Assembly: GCA_020744425.1 (NCBI GenBank)
Contig: JAGMUV010000041.1
Coordinates: forward strand, 1 to 64,000
Direction of reading: 5' to 3'
Length of the DNA stretch: 64,000 nucleotides
Source: Dactylonectria macrodidyma
Lineage: Eukaryota > Ascomycota > Sordariomycetes > Hypocreales > Nectriaceae
A program made the translations under genes and the position numbers. The notes under the pieces were generated by a model. It saw only the letters and a list, made by a program, of their open reading frames with translations. It made no database searches and had not been told where the DNA came from. Position 1 is the first letter of the stretch. Each line of letters starts with the position of its first letter. This document shows positions 51,924-63,423 of the stretch, one piece after another.

Positions 51924-53423
51924 CAGGGATGGACATCTTACGAATCTATCGAATCGAACGCCAAGCCTTGGCGTTCGAATCGAACAAGACCCCCGTAGAT
52001 TCGAATCGAATCGAACGCATCTCCCGCAGATTCGTATCGAATCGAATGTGCCTCCCGTAGATTCGCATCGAATCGAACGCGTCACAACTCTTGTCCCGCA
52101 GATTCGACTCGAATCGAACGTGTCTCCCGTAGATTCGGATCGAATCGAATGCGTCTCCCGTAGATTCGATACCTATCGAATGCCAAGACTCGATCGAATT
52201 CGATTCGAATTCGATCGACCGCATGACTAATACGGATGCAGGTAGCTGGTACCTCGGCTCAATGGTAAGCTGGGTTTGGGTAGAGGTTCCTGTGACAAAA
52301 AGCGATGGGTGAACATGGGAAAACGATGAATACCGTACTGGTCAATGCATTTGACTTATCTAGTAGACTTAGAGAGTGATATAATTCGATTGGGATCTCT
52401 TTCTTCGCTTGGGTTTGGATCCGGACAAAGTCTTCCTGGATCTTGTACCTGAAAATGGCGGTTGCTTGATGCATGACGGACACAATTCAGGATGTGAGAT
52501 GGACATGAGACCCCAAGCCAGAGATATCGGTCTGATCATACCAAAACTGGCACCGATAGAAAGCCGTCGGCGACAGAAATCTAGAGCGACTAATTTTTGT
52601 CTGCATTCCGTTCATTCTATAGAAAAATCGGCATTTGTTTGGGATGTTCTTGTCGCTCGTGTGGGAGCAATTGCTTGGAAGCTTCCCGCCCTACCCTATA
52701 CCACGGGAGCTAGAGGATACTAGGGCTCTCACCTATTCTATAGTGGTGGGGCTAGTACCCCCTAACATCATCAGTCAGATTTTACACCCAAGATGACTCC
52801 CTCTTCAACCTCTCCCACGCGTCACATAGTCCCCATAGAAACTGGTTAGCTGTCTCATTCCAAGTTACAAGATAGAGTGTCGCTGAAATTTTATAAAGCA
52901 GCTACTTGTAGGCTGTTGTAAGGGACGATGGCTACAGTTGCAAGATACCCGCTCTTCTATGTAAACTTCTTGGGGTTGAATGTACTCACTAATGTATCTT
53001 AGCACCGACACATCTCCAGGGCCATCGAGACACAGATCATGCTCAGTCGCGTAAGATCGCGCCAGGGGCCAGTCAGCGCGTCAATGAAATCACGCTAAAA
53101 CAAGCTCCCGGCGCGTTTCAGCAAACCGGGGCGCTCGTTCGACCGAATCGATCGATTTTCGATCGAACCCAGCGCGCCGTTCGATTCGATGCGAACCGAA
53201 TGGGCTTGCACGAGATTCGACATCGAATCGAACGCCAAGAAATTCGATTCGATGCGAATCGAACGGGGTGGTGCCAGCTGATGGTAGATTCGATGCGAAT
53301 CGAATGGGCTTGTAGTAGATTCGACGTCGAATCGAACGCCAAGAAATTCGATTCGATATTCGTAAGACTTGGCATCGAATGAATCTATCGATTCGATTCC
53401 CATTCGTAAGATGTCCATCCCTG
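51924..53423. mobile_element. 1500-bp non-autonomous hAT-type element, copy B
   Basis: Same length, ends and sequence as copy A at 22034-23533 and in the same orientation. It is flanked by the 8-bp duplication ATGTTCTC (51916-51923 and 53424-53431). Every stretch I compared by eye was the same in both copies, so both insertions are recent. It lies between the hemerythrin gene and the small gene at 53560. Confidence 0.96.
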
Positions 53424-53559
53424 ATGTTCTCCGCTTTATCTAATGTGTCTTCACGAGTAGAATATGAGTTTTGTCCTCAACGGACCTAGATTCAACTCTC
53501 GTCTTAAAGGGTACGGGACACTCGACGAATAATTTGCCCAAAGGTCCACTCCCGAAGAC

Positions 53560-53802
53560 ATGACGATCATGCGTGCCTTGGGCCGCCTCCAGCGTTACCC
53601 AGAAGCCTGGGCAAACTTGATCTGGTGGCCAGAAGAGCTATTTGATGAAGCTCTTGCGTTTCACCTCGCTAAGTGTCTGGGTATGTTGGGTATAGCTGCC
53701 TCTCTGGATGTGATTCAAGAAGACCAGCTCAGGGTGATCATGAACGTGATCTGGGAGTTCGAGAGGAGGCACAATGAGTCATCTCTTAGTCAGGATAACT
53801 AA
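53560..53802 (+). CDS. Small hypothetical protein
   Basis: An 80-codon frame from ATG, MTIMRALGRLQRYPEAWANL, leucine-rich and helical. I do not recognise it. It may be a fragment. It lies just after the hAT-type copy B and is convergent with the next gene, only 7 bases apart. Confidence 0.35.
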   Translation: MTIMRALGRLQRYPEAWANLIWWPEELFDEALAFHLAKCLGMLGIAASLDVIQEDQLRVIMNVIWEFERRHNESSLSQDN

Positions 53803-53809
53803 GCTTCTT

Positions 53810-54695
53810 TTATGCTTTAGGTGCGCCGCCTTTTTCAAAATAATTAGAATGATGGCGCATTTCTTGTGTCCATTCGCTATCCTTCCATTCTTCAGCGAAG
53901 AACACCTTTGGCACGAGAACGGCAGATAAGATGTGGCGGATCAGCTCGATACTCTTAGTCGACGCAAATGTTAAGAGTTCTTTGCGGCAAGATTCCAATC
54001 ATTCGCTTTAACCGATTCAGGCCCCATGGCCGGTTGCTGTCATCAATAGCAATCCTCTTGCATTGGGTGAGGTGCGTCATGGCTTGCGTCAAATCGAGGG
54101 CGTACTGCGCCCGGATGGGTTGGTCCTGGTCTTCCAAGTGAGTGAGATACGCTTCTTTATGCATTTGACTCAGACGATGATAACGGTCATGTGGCGATGA
54201 TGTTCTGGTATCTGCGCTCTTGATACCGCCGTTAACGGATGCAACTTTTTTCATCATCTCCTCATCTTCACTGAAAGGAGGTTCGATCTCCTCTAGCTCT
54301 TTGAGGGGCAGGAGATGGTAGACGCATACTTCCAACGTGTGGACGGATCGACCAAGATTGTGCTGCCAGCTCTTGTGCGAGGTGCCCAACTGATCTGGCT
54401 CGTCGTTCTCCGCCTGGGGCGAGGTTTCCAACGTTGTATCGAAGGTAATGACCTGGCTCGGATCAGGGCTCTCATGATTCGACATGGATATCGAATCTAT
54501 TAGCGCCTGTAAAGTTCCAATATCGGTCATAGCCTGCTCTTCGGGGCTCGCCTGTGGCCTTGGTTCCTCATGAGCCAACGTGTAACAGCTGCAGGAAGGG
54601 GAAAAATTTTTCAGGGGAGAGTTCTCTTGAAGGGGTGAACCACGGGGCCAGCATAGGATGAGTGCTGACATAATTTGGGAACCTGGCTGCTCCAC
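53810..54695 (-). pseudogene. Hypothetical fungal protein, probable frameshift
   Basis: The main frame, 54695-53955, gives 246 residues with no known domain. It ends near 53955, while an overlapping frame, 53998-53810, continues with CRKELLTFASTKSIELIRHI and SEWTQEMRHHSNYFEKGG, which reads like the natural C-terminus. One indel near 53995 or a missed intron would join them. The likely start is the inner ATG of MTDIGTLQALIDS at about 54530. Function unknown. Confidence 0.45.
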
Positions 54696-55024
54696 TCTAT
54701 TTGTACACCCGAGTGCCCATGTAGTCTATAAATTTCATTCATTCATTCATTCAATCAGTCGCCAGGGTTGGTGGGCCGAGCTGCAGGAGAGTGCATGACG
54801 TCGCCAGCCGCCACTCTCGAAGGGAGGGGTGGGCCTGAATAATGCCATTCTGACATTGAACGAGAGCTACAATCTCGATGATGACCTCATGGGCATTGGG
54901 GAGGGGCGAAATCTGTTGTTCGTGTTTGTAGTGAACTTATATGACTCTTGCTTGAAACGTAGTGAGTAGACGCAAAGTGAACAACTTATGACTATTCATC
55001 TAAATCGACCACCACATTTCCCGC
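54696..55024. other. Spacer with an ATTC microsatellite
   Basis: Four to five ATTC units lie at about 54734-54753. No gene is visible. Confidence 0.4.
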
Positions 55025-55363
55025 ATGGAATCGGAATCCAGTGAAGAGCAGCCCCAGCAGGTGCAACGCCGGGGCACGAAGGGCAACAAGGTCGCCAGAC
55101 ACCAGTCCAGGCAGCGACAACGGCAACAATCAGGTCCCCTAGACCAGCTTCCCGTCGCGGGAGACGTGGGCAATACCTTGGACAACACCCTCGGGGATGT
55201 CTCAAATACGCCGGGAAATGTGGGTAACAATACTGTCCAGCAGCAGGGCGGCGACGATGGTGGGAAGAATGATGCCTTAAGGTTGCGACTCGATCTGAAT
55301 CTAGATATCGAGATCCAACTCAAGGCCAGGATCCATGGTGATTTGGAACTAGCGCTTCTGTAA
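55025..55363 (+). CDS. Conserved small fungal protein of unknown function
   Basis: 112 residues from ATG. The first 70 residues are Gln/Gly/Asn-rich and disordered. The end, LRLRLDLNLDIEIQLKARIH then GDLELALL, is a motif I know from many short Eurotiales and Onygenales proteins with no assigned role. A GTAAGT overlaps the stop codon, so one more exon is possible. Confidence 0.6.
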   Translation: MESESSEEQPQQVQRRGTKGNKVARHQSRQRQRQQSGPLDQLPVAGDVGNTLDNTLGDVSNTPGNVGNNTVQQQGGDDGGKNDALRLRLDLNLDIEIQLKARIHGDLELALL

Positions 55364-56311
55364 GTTCAAACTCCCCCACGACTTTCCTTCTCTTCATGTA
55401 TCTTGGCGTCCAATATCCAGCACAGGGTAGTCGTGCGAAGCATTGGGCTAATTGTGTTCTGTTTCTCAGGGACTAAGCTATCCTTGTTTCTGTATCGTTA
55501 TGGCTCTCGGCGCATCATGGTGTTTGGTTTGGCTGGATTAAACGGGAATAATCCCCGTGTGCAGATTGATACAGTTCTGTTTGTACTGTATGAATGATAG
55601 TTCTGAATGACGAATGAGTGAAATAAGAATGAAAGCCCCAAAAATGGCTCATGGCAGTTGATGGACGATTCTAAGTTTCTGACTGAATGGTTCCAGAGCT
55701 TGTTGCTGGTCAGTCGTAGCACTCGCAGCCACACATATGTGTATATATGTATGTTGCACCCCTTAACTCGTGAGAAGGTGTATGGGCAATATATGGGTAG
55801 TTAATATGTGGTTTAACTAAACCATACGCGTATGGTTAGAAAGCCTAGTATGGAGAACACAGGTGTTGGGATTTGAAATATTTGATCAAATATTCTAAAC
55901 AATAAATCTGGCCTCGCAGGCCACCAAATATTTTCAAATATGACTTTGGATTTGATTTGTTTGATTTGAGGGCAATGAGTCATCGCCTACATCTACACGG
56001 CCCTTCATCTCAATGTCCCAACATCGACGAAGAAGGAAAATAGTCCAGATTGGCCGATGAAGACTGACGCCAAATTCAGGGGCTCCCATCGCGGCCCACT
56101 GCGTCGAGCAACCCCATGCTTCTCAGAACTCCTGGCCACCGTCGCCTTCCAGTCGGTCAATGGCCCGACCGTGGAGCTGGTCGAAATGTCTTTGGGACCG
56201 AGTCCACGAACGAGATGCCAAGTTTTCTAAGGAGCACGACCGTTTCTCAAGCTATAATAGATGGAATCTGAGACGTCTGTTTGTTGTAGACGTCGTCAGT
56301 CATGACCAACT
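55364..56311. other. Spacer with a hAT-type end
   Basis: At 55845-55985 the sequence GTTGGGATTTGAAATATTT through GATTTGATTTGTTTGATTTG closely resembles 57516-57640, which follows a hAT transposase remnant. It is therefore a solo terminal piece of that family. The rest shows no gene. Confidence 0.5.
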
Positions 56312-56686
56312 CTAAGAGTACAAACAAGTGAAACAACTCACCAACTCGTCGCCATCACCATCTTCGTCTCCTCCATCTTCCTTGCCATTCGTCCCTGGAA
56401 ACCTCCCAACCGCACAATGGCGATCATCATCAGCGTCGCAATCACCGCCCGGGCCCGTCCCTGCCTCTTTACTACTTCCAGACGCCCGGGTTAGCCTCCG
56501 CGCCAGATCGGCTCTCTCCGCCCTCGCATCATGACAAACACGACACTCGCTTTGAATCACCTCGTCTGTCACCTTCCACACGAACTTGCCGCACATGGCC
56601 CAACACGGCGTCATCCCCACGAGCTGCTCGCCTACACGCCACCCGCATGCCTGGCAGATGAGCGTGCCCAAGTTGGCAAAGCACAT
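56312..56686 (-). CDS. Small Cys-rich protein, probable first exon
   Basis: From ATG at 56686 it reads MCFANLGTLICQACGWRVGE, then CGKFVWKVTDEVIQSECRVC. The paired cysteines (C-x2-C twice and others) suggest a zinc-binding fold of the small nuclear or RING-like type common in fungi. The tail is acidic. A GTGAGT donor follows GDGDEL at about 56341, so the last residues before the stop are likely intronic and the next exon was not found. Function unknown. Confidence 0.5.
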   Translation of the reverse strand: MCFANLGTLICQACGWRVGEQLVGMTPCWAMCGKFVWKVTDEVIQSECRVCHDARAERADLARRLTRASGSSKEAGTGPGGDCDADDDRHCAVGRFPGTNGKEDGGDEDGDGDELVSCFTCLYS

Positions 56687-56689
56687 GCT

Positions 56690-57309
56690 GGTCCATTTGT
56701 GTATGTGCGTGCGCGTTCTCAGCGGGGAAGGAAAAGGGTGTTTTCAATTCTTCTCACCAGTCTTATAGTTCAGGTAAGACAAGGTCCACCAGCGGACTTC
56801 ATAAGGTGGTGGGGTATTGCCACGAGGAGCGAAGGGAGGCCGTTGACGATCCAGAGATCACGGGTTCGTCGTGGCGAGGCGGCTGGACGGCCCAGGCTTG
56901 GAGAATAAGAATCTGGGACGCGGGGCCCAACCGAAATTTAGCTGTGCCGTGATTTATGTGGGTGACGACCGTCAACTTGGGGAAGTTCGGGATCTTGCCT
57001 GACTTATACCGGTTCCTGGAATCATTAGTGACTAAGGCGAACAGCTAAAATGAGTCAGGTTACCTTTCTTGCACATTAATTGTCACCGGCTGGGTGTGCA
57101 TGGTTCTCGCCTGCTGGAGACGCCATCAGGACTGGCGCCCGCCCGTTGTGGGCCCATTACGCCGCTCGCCTTCCCCTTGAAAAAACAGTTTCCTTAGCGC
57201 GGGCTGTTAGTTATCGCATCGTAATCCCCACCGCACACATATCACACAAACGGCTATGCGACTACCAAGGCTCTAACAGTCGTCCTGCGTGACTTTCCGC
57301 CTCACGACC
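56690..57309. other. Unassigned spacer
   Basis: No gene is supported. The stretch upstream of 57300 could be a degraded part of the hAT element whose C-terminus follows. Confidence 0.3.
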
Positions 57310-57515
57310 GACATCATATACTTGCTATCCCGGCGATAGCAACTGATTGTGAGAGGTCTTTCAGCCTTGCTAAGTTAACGTTGACGTCGCAGAGACTTTC
57401 GATGAGTGCGGAAACATTGGAGAGGCTGCAGTGCCTTAAGAACTGGATCAGGCATGGTGCCATGAAGCTTGGCGCTACAGATGGGTTACACTGGGACATT
57501 GAGAGTAGGTAGTAT
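57310..57515 (+). pseudogene. hAT transposase C-terminal remnant
   Basis: The frame reads LAIPAIATDCERSFSLAKLT, then LTSQRLSMSAETLERLQCLK, the classic hAT dimerisation region. Everything upstream is missing or degraded. A stop follows at about 57510. Confidence 0.75.
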
Positions 57516-57640
57516 GGAGAGCACAGCTGTTGGGATTTGAAATATTTCATCAAATATTCCAAACAACAAATCTGGCTTTGCGGGCCATCAAATGTTTCAA
57601 ATGACTTTTGATTTGATTTGTTTGATTTAAGGGCAGCGCT
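57516..57640. mobile_element. hAT 3' terminal region
   Basis: AT-rich end with ATTTGATTTGTTTGATTT words and the closing GGGCAGCGCTACCC palindrome. It resembles 55845-55985. Confidence 0.55.
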
Positions 57641-57664
57641 ACCCACAGATCGGAGTGGCAACGC

Positions 57665-58145
57665 ATGAGCTTTGCGCCAGTTGAGATTACCCAGGACGAA
57701 ACTCACATCGCGGCCTACAAAGTCTCGAATTCCAAGCGATACGGTACGTTCAAGCTTTTATCGTGAGAATGGCTGTCGAGATCTGACCAAGAATCTTCCA
57801 GCTCAGGCGGCGACGGCCGTAATAGCCTGCTGGCTTTGCATCTGGCATCAATTTGGCTTCGCGGCTCTCAAACCCGTCTTGATCGCTGAAGGTGTATACC
57901 ATGAGCTCTATCGGAACGACGAGGCGACGGGATTTAACGATGAGCCGAGTCTTGACGTTCCCCTGCGCCGAGCTGGGATTTATCAATGTGCGCCTGAACT
58001 GATAAATTGGCTCAATGGAGTTCCGGTGGATCTTTGCGATATTATCTCACCCTTTGGTTTGAGTACTGTACTTATCTGTCGGCATAGCCCGTCTATGATC
58101 CCATCCATTTTCACCTCCCGGGTCAAAATTCATGTCAGTAGATAG
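57665..58145 (+). CDS. Hypothetical protein, spliced
   Basis: Exons 57665-57743 and 57802-58145 join in frame over a 58-nt intron (GTACGT donor, TTCCAG acceptor) to 140 residues. The start is MSFAPVEITQDETH. Hydrophobic and aromatic segments follow (ACWLCIWHQFGFAALKPVL). I do not recognise a domain. It lies just ahead of the nucleoside-phosphorylase remnant and may once have been part of the same gene. Confidence 0.4.
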
Positions 58146-58230
58146 CTCTGATTCTTAGCCCTAACCAGAACTCTAAAGACCAGTTTACCCTCTACAATGT
58201 AACTGTTCGGCAAACTCCGCTTACATATCT

Positions 58231-58630
58231 ATGCATGCATTCGTTAGACATCTGCTGCCGCCACAACGTTGTGCTAACGCATATTCCGGGTATAGGAAAG
58301 CCAACGCGGCAACAGCCGCCGCTAATTGTCAGGCAAGTTTCCCAAATCTCAAGCTTGCCCTCGTAGTAGGCATCAGCGGCGCTATTCCCTTCGGCCGCAG
58401 CGGCGAAGGAAATCATTCTCGGTGGCGTCATCATTAGCAATGGCGTCATCCAGTATAATATTGGACGACAGTTATTTGGCAGCTTTCCTGTATTTCATAG
58501 AAACACCGTGCTCATCGCGAAAAATGGGAAAGAGATTGGCCATTTGCATGTGATGACCCAGATGGAGCGGGATGTGAGTGACAAGGGTACATTGTTCGGT
58601 GCTACAAAGGCAATCTGTCGTACTACCTGG
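58231..58630 (+). pseudogene. Nucleoside-phosphorylase-like domain remnant
   Basis: In three different frames it reads CCRHNVVLTHIPGIG, KANAATAAANCQASFPNLKL then ALVVGISGAIPFG, and LGGVIISNGVIQYNIGRQLF. This is the PNP/UDP-phosphorylase fold found at the N-terminus of many fungal NLR-like proteins. Single-base indels near 58300 and near 58410 (an extra G before AAATCATTC) break it. No NACHT or NB-ARC part follows. Confidence 0.65.
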
Positions 58631-59099
58631 GAGCCTATGAGCTCATCGGCAACGATGTAGACCTACCAACGCTCTTGGGCCGGAGAAAACTTTCCGCCCG
58701 ACCTGCAAGGTGACAGCACTGTAACGCCATCCTCTCCATCAATTTGAGAGGCGTTGTTTTCCACTGATATCCAGGGCCCTTGCTAGAAAGTCTGTCTCTG
58801 TGATGTCACTCTATGTCGCCGTCTGGAGCGGATCGAGGAATGATCTGTGCCAACTTCAGCTCCTTGTCTATCGCAAACGCCGAATCAATGGGTCTACCCT
58901 ACTTCTCAACGCCCGCTAGTAATCTTTCCATCGTATCCGATGAGGGCAAGGCAATCCGCTCGGCTGGGCCGTCGAATGGACGCTATTTGTTACGTCCATT
59001 TCGGAAGGACGGTTGCTTCTGGCCACCTGATGATAACCTAGAACTCCAAATCCCAAAACGGACAACTCGTATATTGTCTCACCTGCCGACCATGATATT
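58631..59099. other. Degraded continuation of the phosphorylase-like gene
   Basis: Frames of 60-100 codons occur but none has a recognisable domain. It may hold the decayed rest of the preceding gene. Confidence 0.3.
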
Positions 59100-59490
59100 C
59101 CGGTGAAAACATCAAGATCGGAGAGGTCAGAGCTACCAGAGCTCCTTACGAAAGCCGAAGATGACAGTGCTATGAAGCCCGGCCCGTGGAGACAGGTCGA
59201 CTACCTTTCTCGCGACTGGAAGGAGGAAGATATCTGGTCATCATGGAAATATGTCACCACTCGCGGAAGAGAGTATCGCAATAGTTCTCGTCTAGAGAAT
59301 GCGTCCTGGATAGCATGGATAAAATGCAAATACAAACTGAAGACTGTCTCCCGAGACCGGCAACTGGTAAGAACATGGTAGAATTAGCGCAAATATCAAG
59401 CTAAACTCGCTGTAGGTTCAAGGATTGTGATATGACTTGGCTATATGGGCCCCTCGAGAATCAAAAACTATTACTGACAATTTAGAAGTA
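59100..59490 (+). pseudogene. DUF1752-type domain remnant
   Basis: The frame reads QVDYLSRDWKEEDIWSSWKY, then NSSRLENASWIAWIKCKYKL. After an intron (GTAAGA donor, TGTAG acceptor at 59415) it continues with FKDCDMTWLYGPLEN. This is the fungal DUF1752 domain found in nitrogen-regulation-type nuclear proteins. The phase across the intron fits only if one base is missing in the GTCTCCCGAG stretch, so the gene is frameshifted. Confidence 0.65.
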
Positions 59491-60596
59491 GCCGATTGCG
59501 AAGACTTTGGTGGGCAAGTCGCATCCAGTCTCTGACTCGCCTTCAGAAATCTCGTCGACAAGCTAGCGGGAATCAACTCACCAGAATCCAATTCTAGTCC
59601 CCCAGATAAGCATTGTGGAAATTCGTGATTCGTGTAAACAAACAAAGAAAAGTATACCCCAACCATCGTCGTTGTTTCCTGTAGTCCCATGCCACCATTC
59701 CATCCCAGTGACATCTTTGCATGTCAAACCTCTCAGCCATCCCAGCTTATTCAGAACCACCGTCCATCTACTCCATTCCAGTTCTTCAATCGGAGGCCAC
59801 GGAGAATGTTCCGACTTTGACCGTCCAATGGGCGGGTTGTCCTCCAAAAAAATCTCGCAAGGTCTCCAAAACTCATGGTTCGGGCCCTTACCAGAATCGT
59901 CGTCTCCCGCAGCCCTCACTATCCCCTCCTTGGACTGGTGAGAAAACGGTGTGTGACGATTCAGCCCGCCCGCGTGAACGCACGGATAGTAGGTCTGACC
60001 AGTCCAGTCTCTTGCAAGTTTCAATGATCCAGATGCCGTTCCGATACCATTATCCCTCTAGCCCCGTCCCTCCTGCAAATGGCAAGTCAGGCTGTGACGG
60101 GCGATGAGCCCCGGACAGGATGCCAGATTGAAGAACTGGGATCCAGAGCTAAGCCACCTTTTCCCCGGGAATTTGCTGCTAGACTTCCTTCGACGGTGCC
60201 TGTAAGACTGCGACATGGCTCTTCTTGTCCACGCGCTTTCACAACCTGAACTTCGACTTTATCCTCCCCGCCGCTCGTGGTGTACGGGTTCGTCTGGGCA
60301 ATTGAAAGAACTCGCTCATCGGTTGCTCCACGTCTTGATTCTTATTGTAGGGTACGGGTCGTTTCGTTTGCAAACGATTGATGAGAGTCGGCACAGTATC
60401 GTCTTCCATCCCGAGCTTCCGCTACACGGTACTCCACCAAACCCAAAGCCGCCATCACTAGCACAAAACGACGGCCCGGGGTCTATCCAAGGCACCCCCA
60501 GATGGGTAAAGCCCCCCTTCAGCCCCCCCCCCCCGCTGCTTCGGCCATCAGTTTAACCTCTTGCACAGAAACTACCGTTTGATCCCTCTCCATCAC
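59491..60596. other. Unassigned region upstream of the bZIP gene
   Basis: Proline-rich frames occur on both strands (for example plus 59721-60107) but none resembles a known family. A C-homopolymer lies at about 60519-60531. The last 300 bases probably hold the bZIP promoter. Confidence 0.35.
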
Positions 60597-61430
60597 ATGG
60601 GCGACAGAGCCATGGGCGAACCGAATCCCATGGGAGATGACTCGATCTTTGGGACATCCTACACCTCCCAACCTCTTCTATGGGAGCAATGGTGGTCGAT
60701 AGACCAATTAGTACCGCTTGGTTTGTCTGAAGACAGGAGCAGCACGGCAAACGGCGTCTATCCGCAGACTGGTCCTCTACTCGATGGCTTTGTATATCGC
60801 TGTGATACCAGCTCGACAGACGACCATTGGAATGACACCAGCCCTGTGACCGATTACACCGAGCCGTGGAGTGGCCCCGGTCCTGTCACGAAGCACACCG
60901 CTCCATCTTCGAATTCTGAGGATATGGTTTCCGAGGAATTACCTCCCGTCCAGGGCTACTGGCATCCACCCTCGACACCAAAGAAACCGAGTCGAAAGCG
61001 GAAGCGCGACTCTGATGAGCTTCCGCCTCGTAATTCCGCTAGACGAAGTTCGTCGGGTGACGAAGGCATCAATCCACAGAAAGAGGAGAAGGTGAAACAT
61101 TCAAATATTCGCCGCAAGAGCATTGCCAGCGGCAACGGCGCTCATTCAGCCCAACAGCGTGACAGCCACATCAATGTGATCCAGGAACGGAAACGAATCG
61201 CATCCAACAAGCTCCGGGTCAAGAAGAGCGAAGCCTTGCTGAGGCTCAAGTCTAATGAGCAGGACAAAGAGCGCATCCACCGTGACCTGTCCACCTGCGT
61301 GGCCGACTTGACCCTCGAGGTATACGAGCTCAAGATGCAACTTCTACAGCAATCGGGATGTAACTGTGCCCTCATCCAGAACTACCTCGTCCATGAGTCC
61401 CACCAATATGTACAAGCGTTAAACAAATAG
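60597..61430 (+). CDS. bZIP transcription factor
   Basis: A single exon of 277 residues from the ATG of MGDRAMGEPN. The N-terminal half is acidic and Ser/Pro-rich, suited to activation. A basic stretch (KKPSRKRKRD) is a likely nuclear signal. The bZIP lies at about residues 195-265: ERKRIASNKLRVKKSEALLR, then a leucine-zipper heptad region to YELKMQLLQQ, followed by the CNCALIQNYL tail that I know from a group of Aspergillus bZIP proteins. It should act as a dimer on DNA; targets are unknown. No break is seen. Confidence 0.82.
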   Translation: MGDRAMGEPNPMGDDSIFGTSYTSQPLLWEQWWSIDQLVPLGLSEDRSSTANGVYPQTGPLLDGFVYRCDTSSTDDHWNDTSPVTDYTEPWSGPGPVTKHTAPSSNSEDMVSEELPPVQGYWHPPSTPKKPSRKRKRDSDELPPRNSARRSSSGDEGINPQKEEKVKHSNIRRKSIASGNGAHSAQQRDSHINVIQERKRIASNKLRVKKSEALLRLKSNEQDKERIHRDLSTCVADLTLEVYELKMQLLQQSGCNCALIQNYLVHESHQYVQALNK

Positions 61431-61555
61431 CCGCAGCGAGAGGCCTCGTATCTGCAGCCGTAGCAGCGTGTGCGACGCGAGCAAGAATAATGGCGGGATT
61501 AAAACGGGGCTAGAAGAGAAAGATGGCAAGACACCATTGTGGAGATCCTTTCGCC

Positions 61556-61570
61556 GGGGGGGGGGGGGGG
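61556..61570. repeat. Poly-G run
   Basis: Fifteen G in a row, then TTTGATTTCAGGGGGG. A likely site of length errors in sequencing. Confidence 0.8.
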
Positions 61571-61605
61571 TTTGATTTCAGGGGGGCAACAGGCTTGTCC
61601 TACAG

Positions 61606-62825
61606 CAGGGTTGGAAATCGATCGACCAATCGATTTGATCGATTCGATTAATCGATTCGATTTCGATGTCGATCGATCGATCCAACCTGTCAATCGATAT
61701 CATATCGATCGAGTAGGATCTCTAATCGATCGATATCGTATCGATCAAGTCCCCAATCGATCGATTAGAAATCCTACTCGATCGATATCGTATCGACCAA
61801 CCCTCCAATCGATCGATTTGATCGTCGATCGTGAGGGTCCCGGGTAGGCTGTCCAGGGTACAGTTGGGTGCCAAAATATTCGTCATGCTAAAGTACCTTC
61901 CCTGCTAAAATATTAGCAGTGGTACATGGTGCAGCACAGGTTTATTTTGCCCCGCACTGTAATGTTGCCTGACTGCATTACAGCGGTGTTCCGACGCGGG
62001 TCGCGTCAATGCGCGCCGTGTCAATGCGCACGCGACGGGCGCAATGTGTTGGCTGGCTGTTGCTGCGATGCTCTTTTCTGAGGCTGTCCCATCTCAATAT
62101 CGCACGTCTAGATGTCCGTCTATGGCTGTCTGAGTAACTGTTACAGTTTCAACCTTGATCGGCCCCAAGGGCGAGAAAGTGAACAACAACGGCAGTCAAC
62201 CGTTTTTCAGGAACAGGATGAGCTTGATCAGTATCTATCAGAGCCGCCAGTAGACAATATCGCATAGAGAGCGAACCCAACTGCTTGGTGGAGGGACGTT
62301 GGCGTCGTGCGTTTTCCTCCATTGTCTTATACGGCTGTTGGCTTTCTTACTATCGCATCGTCTGCTGCAGAAACGGAGAGACACTTCACCAGTTGCAGGA
62401 GAATGGTAACACCAGCCAGGGCCGGCCTGTGACGGCATATTGTGGCCATGGCTCATTGCCTTCGTTCCTGGAGCAATGCCGGTATTTATCAGCCGACTCT
62501 TCCTCATAGGCTCCTTGAAAGGGATAATTGGAGGCAAGTTCTTCAATTGGTGGGCAGCATCACCGTAGATAGGGACAACGAAGACTAGCATTGATCGATT
62601 TGATAGTCAATCGATATCGATCGATTCGATTTAATTAGTGATCGATCGATATCGATCGATTGAAGGTGATGATCGATATAAATCGATCGATCATGGCTCG
62701 GAATCGATCGATATGATCGATTTCCAATCTGCGCTCGATCGATATCGATCGATTGAAGGCGACGATCGATAAAAATCGATCGATCAGGGCTGGGAATCGA
62801 TCTATACGATCGATTTCCAACCCTG
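61606..62825. mobile_element. 1220-bp non-autonomous hAT-type element
   Basis: The ends read CAGGGTTGGAAATCGATCG and its complement and are flanked by the 8-bp duplication TCCTACAG (61598-61605 and 62826-62833). Both end regions (about 220 bp each) are packed with ATCGATCGATATCG units in both orientations. The middle, 61850-62590, has no transposase. It is built like the 1500-bp family but its sequence differs beyond CAGGG. Confidence 0.93.
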
Positions 62826-62833
62826 TCCTACAG

Positions 62834-63423
62834 AATGTTAATTTCTTTTCCTTCCTTACCTATTTACCTTCAGGTGCGTGTCGTGGGGAGTTCCCATCTC
62901 GATCCCATCCCTTTTCAGGGTTCCTGCCTCCATCTCTCATGCCATCAAGGACCTGGTCTTGTGGGTGGCCAGCGTTCTAGAGGCGGTTAACCAACCCAAA
63001 CCCTCGGGAGGCGGCTCGTTATGATGTACCAACATGTGATAAGCGTCAAGCCAGGGTGACACAAACGTGCCTCGGAACCCTCTTTCTTATCTCTGCCGCG
63101 TCCGAGATTGATATGCCTCGTACAATCTGGAAGTAGGGGCCGGGAGGTTCTCGATGTTTGTGTCATTTGTTGATGTCTCCCTTATCTCCTCCACTTTCGA
63201 AACCAAAGGCGTTATCAGCAGTCGTCTCCCCGGCTTGCCTCTGGATTCGTTGACCCTCGATGCCCTCAACGGTTGGCTGCCCGGATGAGAACCGAACCAT
63301 GGCGTCGGTGGAGTGCATGCAGGCTTGATCACCACGCTAACATATAACAAAGTCGCTTCTCGCGGGGCCACAGAGCTTGGTCTGATGCGCTATGATCCCT
63401 GATTACGCCATCTCAAGCAGGGG
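62834..63423. other. Unassigned spacer
   Basis: A minus frame of 94 codons at 63087-63371 exists but shows no domain. Nothing else is visible. Confidence 0.35.

Noticed and set aside
62238..62591. 117-codon minus frame inside the 1220-bp element
   Set aside because: No domain, no homology to a transposase, and no supporting signals; treated as non-coding filler.
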